Origin: K23-9 sp964491205
GTDB taxonomy: Bacteria; Planctomycetota; Planctomycetia; Pirellulales; Pirellulaceae
Length of the DNA stretch: 64,000 bases
NCBI GenBank assembly: GCA_964491205.1
Contig: CAZBGC010000007.1
Location: forward strand, 1-64,000
Direction of reading: 5' to 3'
Part shown: positions 8,742 to 17,147 of the stretch, in pieces
Layout of the letters: the number at the start of each line of letters is the position of its first letter
Position numbering within the stretch: the first letter of the stretch is position 1
Program-made: the position numbers and the translations under genes
Notes under the pieces: model-generated
Seen by the model: only the letters and a program-made list of their open reading frames with translations
Database searches by the model: none
What the model was told of the DNA's origin: nothing

Positions 8742-11636
8742 TTAACGATTCATCGCCAAGCCGCCTGGCATCATCGTTTCCTGGATCTCCTGCATCCGCT
8801 CTAACACCGCCAACGCATCAGCAGGTGAGATGATGGCCTCCAGCAGAATCGCCGGCTCCTCCGGATAGTTTGGCGGATAGACCAAATTAACCGGAATCAA
8901 AGATCTGTCAGCGCGACTCAAATCTCGAGCAATGCGTTCCTCTTGCAGCGTGTCGTCCACGACGATCAGTTCTACGTCTAGCTCTTTTAGTTTCTTCAAT
9001 ACTTCGGCGTTCGAGAAGACACGCTTCTCGTTTAGTTTACAAGTCGGTCACCAATGCGCGGTGTAGTCAACCCACACCGGCCTCTGTGATTTGTTAAGTG
9101 TGTATTCCACTTTGCCCGGATTCCAATCCTGCCAAGCCAATCCGCCGGCATTGTGAGTCGATCCTTCGACGGAACGTTCGTTGGCAGCACTGAAACACAT
9201 CCAACCACCCAGCACGAAGATCGCCAATGGCATGACGTAGCCGAAGGCCCAACGTTTTCCGTCCGAGACGTGGGGAGCGGAGTAGTTGCCGTAATAGAAT
9301 GCGGCCAAGCCGATCACAACCAATGCCATCGCCAGCCAAGAAAGTCCGCCGACGCCGGTTTGATTGCCAAACGCTTGCATGAAAAATGCCACGGTCGCAA
9401 ACAGGGCGAACGCCATGGTCACTTTGAAGGTCTCCATCCACGCGCCAGGTCGCGGGAGTTTATTGATGAGTGCGGGGAAGAAACAAAGCAGCAAATATGG
9501 CATCGCAATGCCCAACGCAAACACGGTGAACAAAATCATCGCGACGCCAGCTGGCTGCGCCAGCGTATAACTCATCGCGGCCCCCAAAAACGGACCAGAG
9601 CAAGGCGTGGCGACGAGTGTCGTCAAAACACCTGAGAGAAACGATGAGGTATATCCTTCTTTTCCTTGAACCGTGCCGCCCACTCTTGTCATCGAGGTGC
9701 CGAATTCAAAGACTCCTGCCATATTCAGTCCGAGCAGAAATAGCAAGACGATCATTGAACAGACAAAGTACGGGTTGCCCATCTGAGCGCCCCAATTGAT
9801 GTCTTGGCCTAGCGAAAGCTTGATGGCAAGAATGATTCCAGCGAGCACCCACATCGCTACCATCAGTCCGGCGGCGAACGCGATTCCGTGCATGCGAATT
9901 TTTGCCGGGTCACTGCCAGCTTGCTTTACAAAACCCATCACCTTCAGGCCCAAGACTGGAAAGACACAAGGCATCAGGTTCAGAATCATTCCGCCGACAA
10001 ACGCGCCAAACATGGCGGACCAAAACGTGGTTTGATTGGAGGAACTTACGCCTCCCGAACCGACGGGATTCGCATCCATGTCCTGGAGGGTGAGGTAACG
10101 GATTTTTTCGTCCGGGTCATAGAGCTTTGCCATCTCGGCAATCAATTCAGGACTGTCTTTGACGACAGTCGAAGCGATCGCGGGAGCCGCTGTATCGCTT
10201 TCAATGAACGGCACCGGTGGAGAACTGTGGCTCAACGCCTCCCCTGATGCATGCGCGTCGCTCGTATGCGAATCAGTCGTACCAAAATCCATTGGCGGCG
10301 CATCAGCTGTGACCGAGGCTGATTGATTCGGGTCGGGTTCAGGAGGTTGCGCCTCTGGCACAACAGGCGGCGGAGCCATCGACTGGTCATTGGCTGCAGG
10401 CTCGGCCGCATTGCCCGCAGCCGCGTCCACCCATTTTGTCTCGGCGGCTGCATCCAAAGCGATCGCTCGCTTCGCCGCAGTCAGGATCACCGCCGTTCCC
10501 TTGTTGCCGCTATCGCCGACGGCAATCGTCGTTTTGAATTTCATCGCCGCAGGCGGATGGCACGCATTTTCGGTGCAGGCCTGATAAACGATGAAACCTT
10601 CTACGTTGTGCTCGCCAGCGGGCGTTCCCGCCGGAATGCTGACCGGCAACGACCAAGTGACTTTGCCCGGATGGTACTTCAAGGGCAACGATGGAATTTT
10701 GTTGTCTAAAATCACTGCAGCAGGCGTTGTTGGCGCGCCGACCTGCAAGCCACTCTTTTGCGTCACGACAAAGTTGGTCGATGAATTCGCGTCATCGACC
10801 GCCGACGTGTAAACATGAAACCCGCGGTCCGGGGTGGCGGTAAACTGAATGGCACCAGTCGCCCCCGCTGGAATAGACTGCGACGCCACGGCCGTCCACA
10901 TCACCGGGTTCTTGGGCTCGCGATAGGGCTTTGGTTTTTCAAAATCCAATTCGATTGTCCGCGGCCCGTTCGCTGTAGCATCGGCAACGGTCTGCGACGG
11001 CGCGGTTTCGCCAGCAAACTTCGCGATCAGCGTTTCTCGCACGGGTGTACACAACCCGGCATCAGAACATGTTTGCCCAAGCACCTTGACGGTGATGTCG
11101 CCTTGATAGCCTGGCGGCAAAACGATGGGAGCCGTCCAAACAACCGCACCGTGGAACTCTTCGATCGTGACCCCCTCGAAAACATCCGACTGTGATTTCG
11201 TTGGTTCGTGGTCAGGCTTGAAAGGCTCCGTCAGCTGGATGCCCTCGGGCGAAACCAACTCAATTTTGGTCGGCAACGGTCCGCCGCGTTGCTGCGTGGT
11301 CGAAAAGACATGCCAGTCGCTTGAAAGAACGGCTTCAACCTCCAAAACACCTTCATCCGTTCCAGCCAACAGCTTGTACGCTGCCGACCAAGTCGCTGCC
11401 TTGTCCGGTTGTGCGCCAAATCCACTAGGGGACCGAGGCCCAAAGGATCGAGGCAATTTGAATCCGCCCTGGGCATCCGCAGCCGGTAGCCAAGACGACG
11501 GCCCGAATGCGCCGGCCCCCGCGAAAGCGATCGCTACCCCAACAAGTATGTTCCACAAGGGGATGAATTGATGCTGGCGAGATGAAATGCTGCGATTTGC
11601 TGACATCGAGTTAGCTTGTTTTTTGCGAAAACGCAT
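8742..11636 (-). CDS. DsbD-like thiol:disulfide interchange protein, probable selenoprotein (UGA = Sec863)
   Basis: Transfers reducing power from the cytoplasm across the inner membrane to extracytoplasmic thiols. A signal sequence lies around residues 28-52. Two DsbD-alpha-like domains follow, with Cys pairs 190/196 and 354/359. An acidic Pro/Ala linker leads to a polytopic core with the relay cysteines in MPCVFPVLGLK (557) and ATPCSGPFLG (679). The C-terminal thioredoxin domain begins RPVWVDYTAHW. There the frame meets TGA at 9050-9048, exactly at the first Cys of the family WCxxCK motif, and continues P-T-C-K-L-N-E-K with 101 further codons, including a cis-Pro-like SLIPVNLVYPP, to a TGA at 8742. 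A SECIS-like hairpin follows the internal TGA. Total 964 residues if read through, 862 if not. A conventional reading would report a truncated DsbD plus an 85-residue orphan from a TTG at 8999. Start M1 or M11. Confidence 0.88.
9012..9050 (-). promoter_or_regulatory. Candidate bacterial SECIS element with its UGA
   Basis: On the coding (minus) strand the TGA at 9050-9048 is followed by 17 nt and then a perfect 7-bp stem, CGAGAAG / CTTCTCG, closed by the 5-nt loop CGTGT (positions 9030-9012). The apical loop begins 24 nt after the TGA and has G as its second base. Both features agree with the bacterial SECIS pattern as I know it: a short stem-loop directly downstream of UGA with a G in the first two loop bases. 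It lies inside codons E-K-R-V-F-S, so it must serve both as code and as signal. Binding by SelB is inferred, not shown. Confidence 0.72.
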
Positions 11637-11760
11637 CGGTTGAAACAGTGGTGTGCGTGTTTGGATCGTAGTCAGCTGTATCGGCGACCGTGAACCTAGT
11701 TAGGTAGGTGATTGCCTACGGGAATTCTACTTGTGAAGCGATTTGGGAGTCAATGTTTGC

Positions 11761-12795
11761 CTAGAACTCCTGGATTGCGATATCAGCAACTACGAGGCCC
11801 ACCAGATCTTCGATTCGTTGCGAGATTTGCTCGGCGTCGGCTGCGAAGCTCCGCCTTTCAAGAGCCAACCAGATCAACCAGTTCGCCAAGCTGATCCAAA
11901 TCGAAATTCGATGAAGTTGGCCCGCCAAACGCTCAAACTGATCGATTGCGTATCCCTGTAGTGATGACGATTCGCCCTGATGCCCCGCCAATGTTGCTGC
12001 CCAGACATCCCCGGCGGCTTCTCTGCCTTGCAAGAAGCTTCCACCCCATCGCACAAGATCGGCAAGCGGCGTATCAACTCGAATCGCATCAAAATCGATC
12101 AGCCCCGTGACACGTGAACCAGTGAACAAAACATGCTCACGGTGGACGTCCCGCAACACAAATTGAGCTGGCATCGGGTCACCCAACAGACCGTTTATGG
12201 ATCGGGAAAATTCTTGATGAACTGGAATCCAATGTCGTCGCAATAGTTCAAACGCTTGCTGAAGCCTCCCAGACAAAGGAATCGTGAAAGATCGATAGTC
12301 GACGTCGCCAAGTCGCGGCAAAAAATCATCAATCTCGGCGGCTCGGCGAATACGCTCCTCGACTGCCGGAGCACGCTGCTGAACTGTACAAAGACTCTGC
12401 ACGCTTCGATGAAAAACGCCGATCGCTTCTGCGCCAGCGCGAACCATCGACAACGATGCATTCTTGGCAACCGGTTTCCCGGCTACCCAAGTTGAGAGAT
12501 CCCATCGGTATCCGCCAAACGATCGCCAGCTGCGACCATCAAGGTGCAGCGGCAGTTGCCTGGGCACAAAGGCACAGCCACCTGACGCTGCTGCAACCAC
12601 TTGATGAATCTGCTGAACGCGCTGCGTGGCAGTCGCTTGGGGCCAACGTCGTAGAGCAAACAACTCACCAGACTTCGCTTGACATCGAAAAACCATCGCC
12701 CCGCTCAGGCCAGGCCGACTCATAACCGCTGATTCGATTTGATGCAGCGTGACCAAACTACTTGCAAGATCCGCTGGAATGTGGGGATCAATCAA
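11761..12795 (-). CDS. Aminoglycoside phosphotransferase-like kinase (APH family)
   Basis: A 344-residue protein with the fold signals of the APH/choline-kinase group. The catalytic loop reads VLRDVHREHVLF, corresponding to HGDLHxxNVLF, and is followed by GLIDFDA, corresponding to the metal-binding IDFxD motif. The catalytic Asp and the metal Asp are kept, but the first His-Gly is Leu-Arg and the Asn is His, so activity may differ from known members. There is nothing to indicate antibiotic substrates; in bacteria such genes often act on sugars or small metabolites. Start and stop overlap tsaE by 4 bp (ATGA), so the two are translationally coupled; an unusual pairing. Confidence 0.72.
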   Translation of the reverse strand: MIDPHIPADLASSLVTLHQIESAVMSRPGLSGAMVFRCQAKSGELFALRRWPQATATQRVQQIHQVVAAASGGCAFVPRQLPLHLDGRSWRSFGGYRWDLSTWVAGKPVAKNASLSMVRAGAEAIGVFHRSVQSLCTVQQRAPAVEERIRRAAEIDDFLPRLGDVDYRSFTIPLSGRLQQAFELLRRHWIPVHQEFSRSINGLLGDPMPAQFVLRDVHREHVLFTGSRVTGLIDFDAIRVDTPLADLVRWGGSFLQGREAAGDVWAATLAGHQGESSSLQGYAIDQFERLAGQLHRISIWISLANWLIWLALERRSFAADAEQISQRIEDLVGLVVADIAIQEF

Positions 12796-13322
12796 GACGG
12801 ATCAACCTGATCTTCGTCGGTCTCTCCACCCCATTGGCGTGCCATGATTTCGAGCGACGACATGATGGTCGAATTAGAACAGCGTACATGGATGTCGCGA
12901 AGTTCATCACGACCGGTCAACTCCAGATGCACCCACAACGTATCGCGCGGCATGACGGCTTCCATGCGATCCGCCCATTCGACCAATGTCCACGCATCTG
13001 CTTGATCAAACAGTTCGTCGATACCAAGCTGCAAGAATTCATCTTCGTCAGAAACTCGGTAAGCATCCAAGTGATGAAGCGTGATGTTCCCCGAATGAGT
13101 TTGCAACAACGTGAACGTGGGGCTGGTCACTTCGGCGACGTCAATTCCGAAAGCATCTGCGATGGCCTGCACTAGAGTGGTCTTACCTGCCCCCAACGTC
13201 CCCACCAGACCAACGGCAAATGACCCGGGAAACAAATCGACCAGCTGTCTAGCGAAACGCGAAATCGCTGGCAAATCCAGAGCAGTAAAAACGACGGTTC
13301 CGGAAGGATCAGTAGGGCTCAC
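12792..13322 (-). CDS. tsaE: tRNA threonylcarbamoyladenosine biosynthesis ATPase TsaE
   Basis: ATPase needed with TsaB, TsaC and TsaD for t6A at position 37 of ANN-decoding tRNAs. Walker A is GTLGAGKTTLVQ at residues 41-49. The conserved EVTSPTFTLLQTH and the region HHLDAYRVSDEDEFLQLGIDELFDQADAWTLVEWADR (in pieces LDAYR and LVEWADR) are the diagnostic family segments. At 176 residues it is slightly long, with an extra acidic C-terminal tail. ATG at 13322. It is the first gene of a minus-strand run, overlapping the APH-like gene by 4 bp; tsaB and tsaD are not in the window. Confidence 0.93.
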   Translation of the reverse strand: MSPTDPSGTVVFTALDLPAISRFARQLVDLFPGSFAVGLVGTLGAGKTTLVQAIADAFGIDVAEVTSPTFTLLQTHSGNITLHHLDAYRVSDEDEFLQLGIDELFDQADAWTLVEWADRMEAVMPRDTLWVHLELTGRDELRDIHVRCSNSTIMSSLEIMARQWGGETDEDQVDPS

Positions 13323-13381
13323 AGCAAATCAGTTTCGGAAGTAATGGTCAACACAGCTTTTTTGTTATCGCAAAGCTGATG

Positions 13382-13413
13382 TCAAAGCTCAGTTGGCTCA
13401 AAGCTCAGTTGGC
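13382..13413. repeat. 16-bp exact tandem duplication
   Basis: The 16-mer tcaaagctcagttggc occurs twice in direct contact (13382-13397 and 13398-13413) in the 238-bp gap between divergent tsaE and the Gfo/Idh gene. A partial relative (gcaaagctga) lies just before. Function unknown; it could be operator sites or slippage. Confidence 0.8.
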
Positions 13414-13560
13414 AGCTGGGCGGCGTCCGACACCTGCCTGCCTTTTCTATGATTGTCGCTTCCTACCGCTATCAACGGTACCCTATGACAAGCCGAACGA
13501 ACAACCTGAACTGCACGACATTCAAATCATGCGACACCTATCTCACGCGAAACGAGTCCA

Positions 13561-15099
13561 GTGATGAAGAAATACCATTCCAAGAACCATCAGCCTGACG
13601 TTAGCAAGACCTCGTCAAAGTTGCTCGACCGCCGTCACTTCGGCAAAGTAACCGCGACCGCCTTTGGAGCAGCGGCGGGATTTCACTTTTTCCCTGCGTT
13701 AGGAGAGAAGAAGCTAGAGAAGCCAACGCTGGCGGGAATCGGGGCGGGAGGAAAAGGCGTTGCTGACATCAACGGCGCGAAAAAGGCAGGCTTCGAGGTC
13801 GTTGCACTAGTCGACGTCGTGGATACAAAACGATTCACAAAGTTGACCGGCAAAATGAAGAAGTCTGGACAGCTTCGTGAGGACTATCCCGACGCGGCGT
13901 TCTTCACGGACTACCGCGAAATGCTGGCCGACCTGGGCGACAAAGTGGACGCGGTGACGGTTTCCACGCCCGATCACCATCACTTTCATGCCAGCGCGAT
14001 GGCGATGAATACTGGTAAACACGTCTATTGCCAAAAACCTTTGACACACAGCATTTGGGAAGCACGCACGCTTGCCAAAATCGCTCGCAAAACGGGTGTC
14101 GTCTCTCAGATGGGCAACCAGGCGCACGCGCAAGACCACATGCGTCGATGTGTTGAACTGGTCCGGGCCGGCGTGGTTGGAAAAGTAAAAGAGATCCATG
14201 CTTGGACCAACCGCCCGATCTGGCCACAAGGGTTCGCCACGCCACCTGAGAAACAACCTGTCCCGGCAGGCATCGAATGGGAACAGTGGATCGGCCCGGC
14301 ACCCTGGATCGACTACAGTCCTGCCATCGCGCCTTTTGCATGGCGAGGATGGTGGGACTACGGCACGGGTGCGCTGGGCGATATGGCGTGTCACATCATG
14401 GACTTGGGCTACTGGGCGGTTTGCTCGGGTGGAAACTCGGACGCAGTGCCAGCGTCACCGATCTGCGTTCAAGCCAAACAGAATGGAGCGACCAATCTTT
14501 CTCCGCCTATCAATTCCATCATCACCTGGGATTTCGGAAAAAACGAATTCTCGACGACAAATGGGTTCAAATTTCATTGGTACGACGGTTACACCGATGC
14601 TTATTTTGATCGCGACGATTGGCGACTCGTCAAAAACAGCAAAGACTACAACCATCCCAATGATGATGTGCTCGAAGGCGTCGATTTTTCTAAATACGGC
14701 AGCGTCGTTATTGGCGAACAGGGCAAACTTTTCTTTCATCGCCAAAAAGAAAATTGGATGGTCAAGGACAAGCCTGTTATTCATCCAAACGACTTCCCTG
14801 TAGCGACGATTCCTCGAGCGTCAGGAGAAGACAACTATCAAGAGTTCTTTGACGCGGTGACGGGCAAGATCACCAAGTGCGAGTCGAACTTCGATCTCGC
14901 GGGACCGATGACGGAGACAATCTTGCTGGGCGTCATTGCTCAACGAAATCCAGACACCAAGCTGAATTGGAACCGCAAAGAAATGCAAATCGAAGGTCGA
15001 CCGGAACTCAGCTCTTTGATTAGACGCGAGTACCGAAACGGGTGGCAATGGAACGCCAAAGAGAATCCGGTTCCGGCTTTAAGTCTGAATGATGCCTAG
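13561..15099 (+). CDS. Tat-exported Gfo/Idh/MocA family oxidoreductase
   Basis: NAD(P)-dependent dehydrogenase-fold protein of about 510 residues. A twin-arginine-like leader, LLDRRHFGKVTATAFGAAAG, is at residues 21-40. The Rossmann segment is TLAGIGAGGKGVADINGA. The family motif around the catalytic Lys is GKHVYCQKPLTHSIWEA. The middle part GPAPWIDYSPAIAPFAWRGWWDYG and the GALGDMACHIMDLGYWAV helix are typical of the planctomycete subgroup, presumably acting on sugars or sugar acids in the periplasm. The exact substrate cannot be read. Starts are GTG 13561 or ATG 13564. It ends 6 bp before a convergent membrane protein gene. Confidence 0.88.
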   Translation: MMKKYHSKNHQPDVSKTSSKLLDRRHFGKVTATAFGAAAGFHFFPALGEKKLEKPTLAGIGAGGKGVADINGAKKAGFEVVALVDVVDTKRFTKLTGKMKKSGQLREDYPDAAFFTDYREMLADLGDKVDAVTVSTPDHHHFHASAMAMNTGKHVYCQKPLTHSIWEARTLAKIARKTGVVSQMGNQAHAQDHMRRCVELVRAGVVGKVKEIHAWTNRPIWPQGFATPPEKQPVPAGIEWEQWIGPAPWIDYSPAIAPFAWRGWWDYGTGALGDMACHIMDLGYWAVCSGGNSDAVPASPICVQAKQNGATNLSPPINSIITWDFGKNEFSTTNGFKFHWYDGYTDAYFDRDDWRLVKNSKDYNHPNDDVLEGVDFSKYGSVVIGEQGKLFFHRQKENWMVKDKPVIHPNDFPVATIPRASGEDNYQEFFDAVTGKITKCESNFDLAGPMTETILLGVIAQRNPDTKLNWNRKEMQIEGRPELSSLIRREYRNGWQWNAKENPVPALSLNDA

Positions 15100-15105
15100 G
15101 GTGAA

Positions 15106-16206
15106 TTACCCGGACGCACTCGTGGTATTCACTGCGGCCGCGTTACGCTCCTGCGCCCGCTTCAACTTCGCGATTTGCCGCCGCAGCCTTCGGGCTTGCG
15201 ATTCGGTTTCATTCAGTCTCTGTTGCAGATTGACGATTTGTTTTTCAGGATCAACGGCCCTCCATCGATGAAACGCGTCAAGCAAGATCAAAGCTTGGAT
15301 GGCCTTCACAGCTGTTCCACGAAGTCGATAGATGCGAGCCAATTTTCCAATTTGCGGAATCCGCATCAACTTGGCAATGCGCGTCGCTCGTAATGCACGA
15401 AGTGAACGCAGAAACGAAAAAAGCGGCAAAAGAATGATTGCCAAGTCAATCCAGTGCTTCTTGCAATAAGCCAGTTTCCGATCGGCCACTGACACCATCA
15501 AGATGAACTCGGCGGCGAACGCAAACCAGATCACTCCCGTACCGAGGTGCAAACAGAGTCGAAGCCATCCGTGGTGCGCTACCTGATCTTTCATTAAGAA
15601 CTCGATCACCAAGATTGGCAGAATCATCAACGCGATGGCAAGCATCGGGAGACCAAATCGACGCTCCAATCGTCGGCGAAGTCGCTTATCGGGCCGCCGC
15701 CAGCCAAGCCCAGGCAACCAAAGACGGTGGCCCATTTCGGGGCTTCGCGCGCACAGACGCAGCGAAGGACAAACGACGAAGCCAAGCCCGAACCAATGGT
15801 ACTTTCGATGCTCGGCGTCCCATGGCCGTGAAGCCCAATGAATGATCGACTCCAACGCAACGACGGACCATGCGACAGCCATCGCCGACAACACGAACGA
15901 TTCCAGAAGCGAAATACCATGCGAGTTCGCGTGCAGAACCAATTCGTTTTCCCCCAGACTCTCAGCGGCACGCTCCTGCAACCCAGGCACATCGACCCAC
16001 AAGACGACCAAACATGCCAGGCAAACTAAATGCACAAGCGAAACGAAAAACATCATTTTCGCGGTCCGTGCTGCTACCCACTGACGAAAGTCTTGTCGGC
16101 GTTTATCGAACGCGTTCACAAAAACGGATCTCCTGACAGAAATCGCGGCACCGAAGCCGAAGAAGACCCCGCGAAATGCCACTAATTTCCAGGCCGCAAT
16201 CGGCAC
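15106..16206 (-). CDS. Membrane protein with S4-like voltage-sensor segment and C-terminal coiled coil
   Basis: About 366 residues with hydrophobic helices near residues 50-70, 100-120, 205-220 and 235-275. After the last pair comes a long, regularly basic segment, FLRSLRALRATRIAKLMRI, which resembles the S4 helix of voltage-gated ion channels. No TVGYG-like selectivity filter or pore helix is visible, so a potassium channel is not supported; it could be a voltage-sensor-only or mechanosensitive-type protein. The last 45 residues (QIVNLQQRLNETESQARRLR) are a clear coiled coil. The start is uncertain: GTG 16206 gives the longest form, and a GTG near residue 30 is also reasonable. Function unknown. 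Confidence 0.55.
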   Translation of the reverse strand: MPIAAWKLVAFRGVFFGFGAAISVRRSVFVNAFDKRRQDFRQWVAARTAKMMFFVSLVHLVCLACLVVLWVDVPGLQERAAESLGENELVLHANSHGISLLESFVLSAMAVAWSVVALESIIHWASRPWDAEHRKYHWFGLGFVVCPSLRLCARSPEMGHRLWLPGLGWRRPDKRLRRRLERRFGLPMLAIALMILPILVIEFLMKDQVAHHGWLRLCLHLGTGVIWFAFAAEFILMVSVADRKLAYCKKHWIDLAIILLPLFSFLRSLRALRATRIAKLMRIPQIGKLARIYRLRGTAVKAIQALILLDAFHRWRAVDPEKQIVNLQQRLNETESQARRLRRQIAKLKRAQERNAAAVNTTSASG

Positions 16207-16263
16207 GATTTAGGGCGCAAGGGCGAAGCGAACCCGTGCGCAGCACCAGTCAGCGTTTGTTGG

Positions 16264-16611
16264 CTACTTCACGCGATAGCCAATTTCTGCCAGCGTCGAT
16301 TTCACGCGCGCCGCATGATCGCCCTGAATCTCCAAATCCCCGTCTTTGATCGTGCCACCTGCTCCGCATGCGGCTTTCAGTTTTGACAGAACATCGGGCA
16401 GATCTGTCGCTGGTTCCTCCAGCCCGCTGACAACCGTAATCATTCGTTTGTGCTTACGACGATCGACTCGCACTTTGGCTACCTGCGACTCGGGCGGCAA
16501 CCGCGCGACGACTTTGGGCGTCGGTGGGCACTCGCAATCCTCCACAAGCTCCTGGCATCGCTCACACTTTGGCGGGATGTCAAACGGCGTACCAGCAAAC
16601 AGTCGTGTCAT
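16264..16611 (-). CDS. SUI1/eIF1-like translation factor (YciH type)
   Basis: A 115-residue protein with an N-terminal Cys cluster (CERCQ...CECP), possibly a small zinc site, and a C-terminal SUI1 domain. The domain shows RRKHKRMITVVSGLEEP and KAACGAGGTIKDGDLEIQGDH, which matches the conserved core of eIF1 and bacterial YciH. Bacterial members are proposed to affect start-codon fidelity. The ATG at 16611 overlaps the stop of the UPF0178 gene by 4 bases (ATGA), so translation is probably coupled. Last gene of a three-gene operon running from 18439. Confidence 0.9.
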   Translation of the reverse strand: MTRLFAGTPFDIPPKCERCQELVEDCECPPTPKVVARLPPESQVAKVRVDRRKHKRMITVVSGLEEPATDLPDVLSKLKAACGAGGTIKDGDLEIQGDHAARVKSTLAEIGYRVK

Positions 16612-17147
16612 GATTTCTTCCTCGCGGCTGCCTTCATCAATTTAGAGAGCGTGCGATCAAAACTCGACGCAAACGCTCGCTTGTCCTTCTCACCAAACGG
16701 TGCCGAACCACCTTGCGCTGAATCACTGAACCCGCGCAGTTCGTGCATAAAGTCTCGCATAGCGAGACGCGAGCGGATATTGTCGGCCGTATATTCATCA
16801 CCGCGCGGGTCGATCACCTTAATTGATTTTGCAACCAGATCGGCGGCCAGAGGAATGTCTGCCGTGATTGCCATGTCGCCTTCTTCTGCATGCTTCAAAA
16901 TGTACTTGTCCGCCACGTCAGCACCATCTCGAACGACAACCGATGTCACGTGGGACGCATTCGCCGGCGAAGAAACAGGACGATTGGCAACCAACACCAC
17001 GGGCAGTGCCAAGCGAACGGATGCCCGAAACACAATCTCCTTCACATCCCTGGGCGCGGCGTCTGCATCAATCCAAATTTTCACGTTGACTGGTTGATCC
17101 AGTAGAGGAACTTTCTCGAAAACAACTGCGTGATTTTCACCTATCAT
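16608..17147 (-). CDS. UPF0178 (YaiI/YqxD) family protein
   Basis: 179 residues. The diagnostic core is VKIWIDADAAPRDVKEIVFRAS near residue 21, followed by GDMAITADIPLAADLVAK and IDPRGDEYTADNIRSRLAMRDF, all hallmarks of this PIN-like family. The biochemical role of the family is not established; the fold suggests nuclease-related activity. The ATG at 17147 overlaps the stop of the upstream propeller gene by 4 bases and gives a 20-residue N-terminal extension compared with most relatives. The downstream SUI1 gene is also joined by a 4-base overlap. Confidence 0.9.
   Translation of the reverse strand: MIGENHAVVFEKVPLLDQPVNVKIWIDADAAPRDVKEIVFRASVRLALPVVLVANRPVSSPANASHVTSVVVRDGADVADKYILKHAEEGDMAITADIPLAADLVAKSIKVIDPRGDEYTADNIRSRLAMRDFMHELRGFSDSAQGGSAPFGEKDKRAFASSFDRTLSKLMKAAARKKS

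Noticed and set aside
8742..8999. Separate 85-residue gene downstream of the DsbD-like gene
   Set aside because: It starts at a TTG inside the thioredoxin domain, is in the same frame as the DsbD-like gene, and makes sense only as its continuation after the TGA.
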